Part shown: piece after piece, positions 1 to 6,240 of the stretch
Layout of the letters: the number at the start of each line of letters is the position of its first letter
Numbering within the stretch: position 1 is the first letter of the stretch
Notes under the pieces: generated by a model
Seen by the model: the letters and a program-made list of their open reading frames with translations, nothing else
Database searches by the model: none
What the model was told of the DNA's origin: nothing
Assembly: GCA_025464275.1 (NCBI GenBank)
Contig: JAODGR010000015.1
Coordinates: 8,702 to 21,011, forward strand
Direction: 5' to 3'
Length of the DNA stretch: 12,310 bases
Source: Methanosarcinales archaeon
GTDB taxonomy: Archaea; Halobacteriota; Syntropharchaeia; Alkanophagales; Methanospirareceae
Position numbers and translations under genes: made by a program

Positions 1-368
1 ATGTCGTCCTTCCCGGTCTCCTCAACCCTGTTAACCGCTTCTTCCAGCTTCGTCGTGCATTGCAGTAATGAATCAATCACCTCCGGCGTCACCTTCTCCC
101 GCCCACTCCTCAGGGCATCCAGTATATCTTCCATCGTGTGGCATGTCCGTTCTATCCCCCTGAAGCCCATGGACGCGGAGATCCCCTTGATGGTGTGCGC
201 AGCGCGGAAAGCGCGATTCAGGTGCTCCTGCTCTGACGCATCTTCCGCGTCTTCGAGCTCGATAAGAGCCTCTGTGAGTGTCTGCAGGTGCTCCCGCGTC
301 TCCTCCAGATATGCCTGCATGTACTGTGAGATGTCGATACCGGCTTCGTTACTGTTACTGCTACTCAT
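1..368 (-). CDS. cheA: Chemotaxis histidine kinase CheA, N-terminal part (cut by window edge)
   Basis: CheA autophosphorylates on a histidine in its N-terminal HPt domain and passes the phosphate to CheY and CheB. It works at the membrane in a complex with receptors and CheW. Only the first 122 codons lie in the window, and they cover the HPt domain. The phospho-acceptor is H58, in the typical motif AHTIKG followed by a conserved small-residue/Gly stretch (SASMGF). The protein opens with a Ser/Asn-rich tail (MSSSNSN). The ATG at 368-366 overlaps the cheB stop (ATGA), which implies translational coupling and supports this start. The dimerisation, kinase and CheW-like domains should lie to the left of base 1. 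Identification is from the HPt motif plus the operon context; a lone HPt protein is possible but unlikely here. Confidence 0.9.
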   Translation of the reverse strand, partial: MSSSNSNEAGIDISQYMQAYLEETREHLQTLTEALIELEDAEDASEQEHLNRAFRAAHTIKGISASMGFRGIERTCHTMEDILDALRSGREKVTPEVIDSLLQCTTKLEEAVNRVEETGKDD

Positions 369-1462
369 GCTATCACCGCCTCCGTTATTGCTCCTGCAAT
401 CTCGTGCAGGGGCAGCACCATATCCACACACCCGCGCTTTATCGCCTCACGGGGCATACCGAAGATGATGGAGGTGTGTTCATCACTCGTAATAGTCATG
501 CCGCCATGCTCTTTTATCGCTCTCATACCCTCCGCACCGTCTTTCCCCATCCCTGTCAATAATACACCGAGTGAATTGGAGCCATAACTCCTGGCTACCG
601 ATTCCATGGTGACATCCACGGAAGGTCGGATAGCATTTACCGGTGGTCCCCGGTTCAGGTGTATCGTCCCACTCCCGTTCACCGTCATGTGTAAATCACC
701 GGGTGCAACGAGTGCAATACCGTCCTTTATCTCATCACCTTCAGCCGCTTCTCGAACCTCCCACTCTGAGTGCTTATCCAGTCGCCTGGCGAGTGATGAG
801 GTGAAGTAGGGAGGCATATGCTGAACCACGAGGATTCCCGCGGGTAGAACCGGTAGCCGTGAGAAGATCTCCACCAGTGACCTCGGACCTCCGGTTGATG
901 CCCCGATGACAATCACCCGCCTGCTCCTTACACCTCCTCCACCTCTACCTCTGTCTCTACCTCCACCTGGCTCTCGCTCTGAACGCCTGAATCCACCGGG
1001 CGCTCCTACACTGCCATAGCGCGACTCTGCTGCACACTTTATCTTCGCTATCAGTTCTTCTCTTACCTTCTCTATGTCCAGAGAGAGCGTACCCGAGGGT
1101 TTGAGAACGAAATCAAATGCGCCATTAGCCAGTGCTTCTACCGTTACATCCGCGTTCTTCGCCGTGATACCACTTAACATCACCACCTGAGGATGGGGAT
1201 GAGGATGGGGATGAGAGGATTTGGACTCTTTTGACTCCCTCATTATCCGCTTCAATGCCTCCAGACCATTCATCCGGGGCATCTCCACGTCCATCGTTAT
1301 CACATCAGGAGATAACTCCTTCATCTTCTCTATGCATTCGAGACCGTCCTTCGCTACACCAGCAACCTCTATCCCCTGCTCTGAATTGAGCATATCGGAG
1401 ATAAGAATGCGCATAAATGCTGAATCATCAACCACAAGCACTCTTATTCTCCTGTTAACCAT
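365..1462 (-). CDS. cheB: Chemotaxis response regulator / receptor glutamate methylesterase CheB
   Basis: CheB removes methyl esters from receptor glutamates (and may deamidate glutamines) when phosphorylated by CheA, giving adaptation. The 365-residue product has a receiver domain (about 5-140) with D12/D13, phospho-acceptor D58, T100 and K121. A Gly/Arg-rich linker (about 150-180) joins it to a methylesterase domain with catalytic S189 (GASTGGP), H215 (VVQHMP) and D308 (GMGKDG). The ATG at 1462 was chosen because the receiver fold begins right after it; an in-frame upstream extension to 1645 would overlap cheY and looks like cheY in another frame. A (His-Pro)4 run at residues 84-91 sits in the receiver loop before beta-4, encoded by a 12-bp tandem duplication. 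The gene lies 50 bases after cheY and overlaps cheA by 4 bases. Confidence 0.95.
   Translation of the reverse strand: MVNRRIRVLVVDDSAFMRILISDMLNSEQGIEVAGVAKDGLECIEKMKELSPDVITMDVEMPRMNGLEALKRIMRESKESKSSHPHPHPHPQVVMLSGITAKNADVTVEALANGAFDFVLKPSGTLSLDIEKVREELIAKIKCAAESRYGSVGAPGGFRRSEREPGGGRDRGRGGGGVRSRRVIVIGASTGGPRSLVEIFSRLPVLPAGILVVQHMPPYFTSSLARRLDKHSEWEVREAAEGDEIKDGIALVAPGDLHMTVNGSGTIHLNRGPPVNAIRPSVDVTMESVARSYGSNSLGVLLTGMGKDGAEGMRAIKEHGGMTITSDEHTSIIFGMPREAIKRGCVDMVLPLHEIAGAITEAVIA
932..979 (-). repeat. Low-complexity Gly/Arg/Asp linker coding stretch in CheB
   Basis: Degenerate 6-base units of the CTACCT/CTCCAC type encode residues 162-177 of CheB (Gly-, Arg- and Asp-rich). They fall in the linker between the receiver and methylesterase domains, where variation is tolerated. 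Confidence 0.6.
1190..1213 (-). repeat. In-frame tandem repeat encoding (His-Pro)4 in CheB
   Basis: On the plus strand a 12-base unit GGATGGGGATGA occurs twice in a row at 1191-1214, itself made of two similar 6-base halves. On the coding strand it gives CheB residues H84-P91. It keeps the frame. Confidence 0.85.
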
Positions 1463-1512
1463 TCTCAACTCTCCCCCACCATCCTCTACTCGGTCCGCCT
1501 CCCCGGCGCACT

Positions 1513-1881
1513 TCACGCCCTCGATTTCAGTACCTTGTTTATCTCCTCCACCACCCTGGGAGCCTGGAAAGGTTTGACGATATAGCCCCTGGCACCCGCT
1601 TTCATCGCTTCCAGTACCTTCGCCTGCTGCCCCACTGCGGTGCACATCACTATCTTCGCATCCGGGTGGTTGCGTACGATCTCTCTTGTGGCTTCAATCC
1701 CGTCGAGCTGTGGCATTACTATATCCATCGTCACCAGGTCTGGCTTCAATTGCTCGTATTTCTCCAGTGATTGCACACCATCCTCCGCCTCCCCGACCAC
1801 CTCATGCCCGTTTGCTCTCAGGATGTTCTTCAACATCATCCGCATAAATGCAGCGTCATCAACCACCAGTATCTTTGCCAT
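1513..1881 (-). CDS. cheY: Chemotaxis response regulator CheY
   Basis: This single-domain receiver receives phosphate from CheA and carries the signal to the motor; in archaea it acts through CheF-type adaptors rather than the bacterial FliM route. All key residues are present in the 122-residue product: D8 and D9 (acid pocket), phospho-acceptor D53 (TMDIVMP), T81 and K103 (VKPF). No output domain follows, and the length is typical. The start ATG at 1881 lies 15 bases after the cheF stop, with a GAGGTGGTGATGAGG purine-rich tract just upstream as ribosome binding site. Its position beside cheF and cheB supports a chemotaxis role over a generic receiver. Confidence 0.95.
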   Translation of the reverse strand: MAKILVVDDAAFMRMMLKNILRANGHEVVGEAEDGVQSLEKYEQLKPDLVTMDIVMPQLDGIEATREIVRNHPDAKIVMCTAVGQQAKVLEAMKAGARGYIVKPFQAPRVVEEINKVLKSRA

Positions 1882-1896
1882 ATCCTCATCACCACC

Positions 1897-2865
1897 TCAA
1901 CCACCGAAAGTGCCATCCTTTGAGAGGTCAACCACATATTTAATCCCCTTTCGCGTGAGTTCACGCATCGATTCATCCACCATGCCCAGTTCGCGCAAGT
2001 GCATCAGATGCTTCTTGAGGTCTGATTCATCCATCCCAAACGCCTCGGCAGTGGTCGTAAACGCCTCCGGAGAGAGATTCAACGCACCCGCGTACATCAT
2101 GGTGAGTATCTGGTTCTCGGCATCTGAGAGCTTCTCATCTACCCTGTATACGCTCAGTAATTCACTCACATGCTGTTTCAGGAGGTCCATGGTGTTGCCC
2201 CTGGCGATCACGATAGAGGTGACTATCCGGTTATCCTTCTCACCGAAATAATCGATGGAGATGGCACCGTATTCAGTACCTTTGTATATGCTCCGCTTCT
2301 TCTCCTCCACATTCACTATCTCATCCCATCCGATTCTCTTGATACTCTCCCGCCCGATGATCCAGAGTGCGAAGTTAGAGATCTTCAGCAGCCCCCTCTC
2401 CAGCTGGATATTCTTATCCAGCGAGAGTACACCACCCTCACCCGCGTGTGTGAAGTAGACACTGAACTGATATGCATCGAGCTTCAGCAGCAGCACTCGT
2501 TCCACATCCCTCAGCACATCCTCATCGCCTCCGAGTTTCACCTCCACCAGCTCCGCACTCGGACGACTGTGACTGTTAGAGGTGGAGGTGGAGTGGGATT
2601 GTGCTGGCGCGTGCTTAATCCTGAGGATACCGTCCTCCATCAGTATATCACCTATGCTGCTCACGGGAATGGAATAATCACTTTCCCTCTTCTTGCCCGG
2701 CTTCCATGGTACTGGTAGCCGGATTCGTACCAGAGGGAGGACTTTAGAGCTTCTGTCCCTGTCCATGTCTCTGCCCCCGTATTTGATTTTGAAGTACAGA
2801 GTATTGTTCTCAAGCGATAGAACTCCTTCTCTCCAGTCGTTCTCACCGGGTAGCGAGAATCGCAT
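1897..2865 (-). CDS. cheF: Archaeal chemotaxis adaptor CheF (links CheY to the archaellum)
   Basis: CheF-family proteins are archaea-specific. In Halobacterium they bind CheY, CheD and the archaellum accessory proteins, connecting the chemotaxis relay to the motor. The 322-residue product has no signal peptide or membrane segment. Its N-terminal two thirds look like repeated beta-rich units (GVLSLENNTLYFKI near 14-27 and GVLSLDKNIQLERGLLKIS near 145-163). A helical C-terminal region (about 240-315) looks like a winged helix. Two low-complexity runs interrupt the N-terminal part: DMDRDRS at 33-39 and a Ser-His-Ser-Thr alternation at about 90-100. The start at 2865 follows GGGGGTGAT at a good distance. 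The family call rests on overall recognition and the location between cheW and cheY, not on catalytic residues. Confidence 0.8.
   Translation of the reverse strand: MRFSLPGENDWREGVLSLENNTLYFKIKYGGRDMDRDRSSKVLPLVRIRLPVPWKPGKKRESDYSIPVSSIGDILMEDGILRIKHAPAQSHSTSTSNSHSRPSAELVEVKLGGDEDVLRDVERVLLLKLDAYQFSVYFTHAGEGGVLSLDKNIQLERGLLKISNFALWIIGRESIKRIGWDEIVNVEEKKRSIYKGTEYGAISIDYFGEKDNRIVTSIVIARGNTMDLLKQHVSELLSVYRVDEKLSDAENQILTMMYAGALNLSPEAFTTTAEAFGMDESDLKKHLMHLRELGMVDESMRELTRKGIKYVVDLSKDGTFGG
2566..2598 (-). repeat. Low-complexity Ser-His/Thr/Asn alternation coding stretch in CheF
   Basis: The stretch encodes CheF residues 90-100, an alternation of Ser with His, Thr or Asn. The underlying bases are only loosely repetitive. 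It lies between two predicted beta-rich units. Confidence 0.5.
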
Positions 2866-2900
2866 CTATATCACCCCCACCCTGCACCTGCACTACTGCC

Positions 2901-3452
2901 TCACACCTTCCGTGCTTTCATCCCCTCTCCATCGCCGCTGCTGCCGCTGCTGCTCCCGAGCATCCTTTTCAGGTCTATCAGTATGAGGAGTTTATTGGTA
3001 TCGGGCAGCTTTCCCACACCCATCAGATATTCCGCGCCTATTTGCTGCTGTAGCATCTCAGGCACCTCCTCTATCTCGCTATCTGCAAGATACGTCACCT
3101 CTGTCACTGTATCTACCGCCACACCCACTGCATTACTGCCGTCACCATCTTCAACCACGATTACACGCTCCTGATTCCTCTTATCCTTATCCTTACTCTT
3201 ATCCTTATCACTGAGCCCCGGTCCACGTTCCGGTGCCAGTCCGAGTTTCTTCCTCAGGTCTATAATGGTAGTGATCTGCCCTCTGAGATTCATCACACCC
3301 ATGATGAAAGGAGGCGCGTTAGGAACGGGGGTGATTGCCTCTTTACCTATTATCTCACGTACCTGCATGATATCCACCCCGAAGTCCTCACCACCGAGCT
3401 TGAAGACCACCAGCTGTTGCTGATGCCCTCTTACTCCTTCTTTCGGGTTCAT
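2901..3452 (-). CDS. cheW: Chemotaxis coupling protein CheW
   Basis: CheW bridges receptors and CheA in the signalling array. The 183-residue product shows the family pattern: a start strand LVVFKLGGEDFGVDI (14-28), VREIIG, ITPVPNAPPFIMGVMNLRGQI (40-60), a DLRKKLGL helix, and later VGVAVDTVTEV (109-119) and ILIDLKRML (157-165). It is longer than usual because of an Asp-Lys run (DKDKSKDKDK, residues 82-91) between the two sub-barrels and a Gly/Ser-rich C-terminal tail (GSSSGSSGDGEG). The ATG at 3452 is preceded by GGAGGTG with a 5-base spacer. The gene sits 35 bases after the small unknown gene and 35 bases before cheF. Confidence 0.93.
   Translation of the reverse strand: MNPKEGVRGHQQQLVVFKLGGEDFGVDIMQVREIIGKEAITPVPNAPPFIMGVMNLRGQITTIIDLRKKLGLAPERGPGLSDKDKSKDKDKRNQERVIVVEDGDGSNAVGVAVDTVTEVTYLADSEIEEVPEMLQQQIGAEYLMGVGKLPDTNKLLILIDLKRMLGSSSGSSGDGEGMKARKV
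3180..3209 (-). repeat. Five 6-bp tandem units encoding Asp-Lys repeats in CheW
   Basis: The plus strand reads CTTATC CTTATC CTTACT CTTATC CTTATC, five hexamers with one varied unit. On the coding strand this gives residues 82-91 of CheW (DKDKSKDKDK), a charged insert between the two halves of the fold. Confidence 0.9.
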
Positions 3453-3487
3453 CCCTCCACCTCCTATCCATCACCTCTCATCGCATC

Positions 3488-3781
3488 TCAGAGTGCATAC
3501 AGCGTCTCGGTGTCATCTATGTACATCTCCATATCACCCTCACCTTCCCCTGCTACTCCCCCATCAGCCGAGATCAGCATATTCACGGTGATTCTACCGT
3601 CTGTTCTGTCCCTCGTGATGTGTTCTATCTTCCGACCCGGCGCTGACCGGATCATCTCCTCTATTGAGAGTATAATCTCCATAGTGAGGTGTTCAAGTTC
3701 GCTCTGGGAGTAGTTTCTATTCACCGGGATTCCCATCTCTTTCATCTCTTCCACCATTATCTTAAGGTTCAATCTCATCAT
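3488..3781 (-). CDS. Small acidic protein of unknown function in the chemotaxis operon
   Basis: I do not recognise this family. The product is about 97 residues, soluble, with no membrane segment or signal peptide. The N-terminal half looks helical (NLKIMVEEMKEMGIP; then SELEHLTMEIILSIEEMI). The second half reads as two or three strands (KIEHITRDRTDGRITVNMLIS), followed by an acidic Gly/Glu/Met run and the end DTETLYAL. It lies 48 bases after the mcp stop and 35 bases before cheW on the same strand, so it is very probably co-transcribed. The start is ambiguous: GTG 3784, ATG 3781 and ATG 3778 are in frame. GGGAGGT upstream suits 3781 or 3778 best. It may serve receptor signalling, but nothing in the sequence proves that. 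Confidence 0.7.
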   Translation of the reverse strand: MMRLNLKIMVEEMKEMGIPVNRNYSQSELEHLTMEIILSIEEMIRSAPGRKIEHITRDRTDGRITVNMLISADGGVAGEGEGDMEMYIDDTETLYAL

Positions 3782-3829
3782 CACCTACCTCCCTACCTCT
3801 ACTCTACCTCTACCTCTATTCATCACCCC
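3782..3829. other. Pyrimidine-rich (plus strand) spacer between mcp and the small unknown gene
   Basis: This 48-base gap is almost all C/T with scattered A on the plus strand and contains repeated CTACCTCT-like units. Read on the coding (minus) strand it is purine rich (AGAGGTAG repeats), so it offers several overlapping GGAGG/AGGT ribosome-binding matches just before the small gene. I see no hairpin. Confidence 0.5.
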
Positions 3830-5902
3830 TCACCTCAATTTGAACCTGGCAATCATCTCCGCAGCCTGCTCGGAGATCTCTGCAAGCTTCTGCACGCCAG
3901 CGCTAAACTGTTCCACAGCCGCTGTCTGCTCCTCCACCGCCGAAGAAGCCTCCTCCGAGGACGAGGCAATCTCCTCGGTTGAGCTTGCAACCTCATCTAT
4001 GCCCCTCGATAGCTCCTCAATACTATCCGCTCCCCGTTTCATACCCTCTGTGATCTCCGTCATCCGGCTCTTTATATCCTCAGCCATCTCTGCAATCTTA
4101 CCCACACTTGCCACCGCGTTCTCCAGGTCAGCCTGTCCCGCTTCCGCACGCTGGGTCACCATCTCCACCGCGTTCATGACCTTATCCATCTCCTCCTTCA
4201 GCATTTTTGTCATGGCATCAATCTCAGCAGTGGAGCGCTTGGAGTTCTCCGCAAGTTTACGCACCTCCTCGGCAACCACTGCAAAGCCACGTCCATGCTC
4301 ACCTGCACGTGCTGCTTCTATCGCGGCATTCAGTGCAAGCAGATTTGTCTGGTCTGCTATACCCTCAATCATCTCGGTTGTCTTCCCTATCTGCTCTATT
4401 GCACTTCCAAGATTCTTTATCACTTCCACCGCGGTGGCAATAGAATCCTGAATCTCAGCCATCGCATCCGCTGATTTCTTCCCCATCTCATTCGTCTTCG
4501 CAGCGCTCTCTGCACTCTCCACTGCGAACCTGTTCGACTCCTCTGCGTGTGCCCGGACCTGTTGCAGCAGTGCATTTGTATCTTTAATCACCCTTGCCGA
4601 CTGGTTGATGGTACTCGCGGTATCCTGTGCACCCCGTGCGATCTGCTGCGATGCCGATGCTATCTGCTGCATGCCGGAGTTCACCTGCTCGATGGAAGTC
4701 GCGGATTCCTTGCTCACCGCGGCTACATTATCCACTACGCCCCTCATCTCACTGATCAGATCGGACAAACTCGCATTTGCATGCGTGATATTCTCGCGAA
4801 TCGCATTGAAATCGCCGGGTGTGGCGGCGGTGAACTCGGCACTCAAATCGCCAGCAGCCATCTTACTCGTTACTCTACCGATGTCCGCGATGATACCCTG
4901 CAGGTCTTCTCCGAACCTGTTCAGGGTGGTGGTCATATCGCGTAATTCACCAGAAGCTCTCGCATCCTCCGCTCTTGCACCGAGTTTACCCTGGGAGAAA
5001 TCCTTTAATACCCGCATCACTTCCTTCACCGGCGCCACAATCGACCGCGTAGCCGCAACTGCGAGCACCAGTCCGAGGGCAATCGCAGCGATGAGGAAGA
5101 ATATCACGCACACAGTAGCAGTGGATGCTGCATTCTCCGCTGCTCCTCGCGCATTTGTGAGCACAGCAGATGCTGCCGCAAGTACATTACGCCCGGACTG
5201 CACGAGTGGACCCTCAACTGCGGTGAGCTGGTGCAGCTCCCTGGTGGTGCTCACATAAGCATTGAAGTCCCGCTGATATGCATCCGCTGCCGTTACGATT
5301 GCTGTATCTACCGCAGCTGCATCTGCTTTCAGCTTGTTTATGCCCGCAGATACCTCCGAGGCGTAGCTATCTTCGTGCCGCATCACGAAATTCTTCTCCG
5401 CTCTCCTTATGGCAAATAGCTGCATCAATAAACCATCTCTGGTCTGCCGGTCGGCGGAGGACTCTTCAATCGCAGCTTCAATTGCACGTGCATCCTCTTC
5501 GCAGGTTGACAGCTGCTCTTCTGCCACATTCCTCAGTTGCAGAAGCTCATTGAATGCGGTTTCGTACTCCTGGATTCCTGATTTGACCTCTTCCAGTTCA
5601 GCTCTGTTCTCTGCGAGTGTAACGAGTGATTCGAGCTCTGCTGCTGTATTCTTTAACTCTTCCAGCCCGGCATTGACCTTATTAACATAACTGTGGTCAC
5701 CACGGAGGAGATAGTTCTTCTCCTGCTGTCTGATCGCCTGTATCTCCTCCTTCAGATCTGCTGCCTTCTCCATCACTACTGCCTGGCTGTGCATCGCCTT
5801 CAACTCCATAATTGCCACAATTCCCAGTGCTGCGGTAAGAATCAGTACAATAGCGAAACTTGCAAGCAGTTTCTGCCCGATGCTCATATCTCTAAGGTTC
5901 AT
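3830..5902 (-). CDS. Methyl-accepting chemotaxis receptor with HBM-type sensor domain
   Basis: This is a transmembrane chemoreceptor of 690 residues. Membrane segments are at about 11-32 and 263-285. Between them lies a roughly 230-residue helical sensor with two copies of an E-K-N-F/Y-x-x-R motif (IRQQEKNYLLRGD at 57-69, IRRAEKNFVMRHE at 165-177). This is the hallmark of HBM domains, made of two stacked four-helix bundles; P. putida McpS, of this type, binds organic acids. A HAMP region follows (286-340), and 340-385 looks like a second HAMP (MAAGDLSAEF). The cytoplasmic hairpin tip is at about 512-552 (ADQTNLLALNAAIEAARAGE). No CheR-tethering tail pentapeptide is evident. The ATG at 5902 follows GAGAGGT closely; an internal ATG at residue 6 is an alternative. 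It is first in the operon. Confidence 0.95.
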   Translation of the reverse strand: MNLRDMSIGQKLLASFAIVLILTAALGIVAIMELKAMHSQAVVMEKAADLKEEIQAIRQQEKNYLLRGDHSYVNKVNAGLEELKNTAAELESLVTLAENRAELEEVKSGIQEYETAFNELLQLRNVAEEQLSTCEEDARAIEAAIEESSADRQTRDGLLMQLFAIRRAEKNFVMRHEDSYASEVSAGINKLKADAAAVDTAIVTAADAYQRDFNAYVSTTRELHQLTAVEGPLVQSGRNVLAAASAVLTNARGAAENAASTATVCVIFFLIAAIALGLVLAVAATRSIVAPVKEVMRVLKDFSQGKLGARAEDARASGELRDMTTTLNRFGEDLQGIIADIGRVTSKMAAGDLSAEFTAATPGDFNAIRENITHANASLSDLISEMRGVVDNVAAVSKESATSIEQVNSGMQQIASASQQIARGAQDTASTINQSARVIKDTNALLQQVRAHAEESNRFAVESAESAAKTNEMGKKSADAMAEIQDSIATAVEVIKNLGSAIEQIGKTTEMIEGIADQTNLLALNAAIEAARAGEHGRGFAVVAEEVRKLAENSKRSTAEIDAMTKMLKEEMDKVMNAVEMVTQRAEAGQADLENAVASVGKIAEMAEDIKSRMTEITEGMKRGADSIEELSRGIDEVASSTEEIASSSEEASSAVEEQTAAVEQFSAGVQKLAEISEQAAEMIARFKLR

Positions 5903-5959
5903 AACCTCTCACGCCCCTTCATAACGTTGATAAAGGATATGGGGGGATTGATTCTTAAA

Positions 5960-5992
5960 ACCTGTTGAGTTATACAATTTATTTGCACAGGT
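5960..5992 (-). promoter_or_regulatory. Candidate promoter/operator of the chemotaxis operon
   Basis: A 6-bp inverted repeat (ACCTGT at 5960-5965, ACAGGT at 5987-5992) brackets an AT-rich core that on the minus strand reads AAATAAATTGTATAA. That core lies some 70-80 bases before the mcp start. It could be the TATA element with a flanking operator. A second TATA-like stretch (TTTTAAATGGATATAG, about 5998-6013 on the minus strand) is an alternative. No transcription start can be fixed from sequence alone. Confidence 0.3.
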
Positions 5993-6077
5993 ATTCTATA
6001 TCCATTTAAAACATTGAGAATAATATTGAAGATATGTGGAGATGAAGTGAGCATCATTTAAACAATGGAATATAAGA

Positions 6078-6148
6078 GGCCGGGGCTGGGATTCGAACCC
6101 AGGTCTTGGGATCCACAGTCCCAAGGGATACCTCTACCACACCCCGGC
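6078..6148 (-). tRNA. tRNA-His (anticodon GTG)
   Basis: The cloverleaf on the minus strand has acceptor GCCGGGG/CCCCGGC (7 bp), anticodon arm TGGGA-CTGTGGA-TCCCA with anticodon GTG, T-arm CTGGG-TTCGAAT-CCCAG, and discriminator C73 (complement of base 6078), which is characteristic of tRNA-His. U8, A14, G15, G18, G19, A21 and C48 are all in place. The D stem is weak: 11:24 and 12:23 are G-C, but 10:25 (U-C) and 13:22 (U-U) are mismatched. CCA is not encoded. The base before G1 is A, so the G-1 required by histidyl-tRNA synthetase is not encoded and would need a Thg1-like enzyme. No intron is seen. Confidence 0.93.
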
Positions 6149-6175
6149 TGTGTGCTGTATGATTACTTGCTCATT

Positions 6176-6184
6176 AACTATAAC
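6176..6184 (-). promoter_or_regulatory. Candidate TATA element for tRNA-His
   Basis: On the minus strand GTTATAGTT lies about 28-36 bases before the first tRNA base (6148), the usual spacing for an archaeal TATA box with a start just ahead of the tRNA. The same AT-rich 92-base gap must also hold the aroD promoter; ACTATAACA read on the plus strand could serve it. Confidence 0.4.
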
Positions 6185-6240
6185 ATTAGATTAGATAAGA
6201 TACTACTTATTAGATATTGGAGTTAATAGAAAGGCATTGC

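Noticed and set aside
1..468. Plus-strand open frame starting at base 1
   Set aside because: The minus strand encodes the CheA HPt domain and the end of CheB; the plus frame is low-complexity.
1463..1645. Upstream extension of the cheB frame (61 extra residues)
   Set aside because: It overlaps the 3' end of cheY in another frame, has no domain character, and the receiver domain begins directly after ATG 1462.
3840..5258. Long plus-strand open frames opposite the receptor gene (203 and 217 codons)
   Set aside because: They are Ser/Ala-rich shadows of a strongly conserved receptor, with no recognisable domain or operon logic.
6078..6148. tRNA-His as an integration site for a mobile element
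   Set aside because: No integrase, no repeated tRNA 3' end and no foreign-looking gene block adjoin it.
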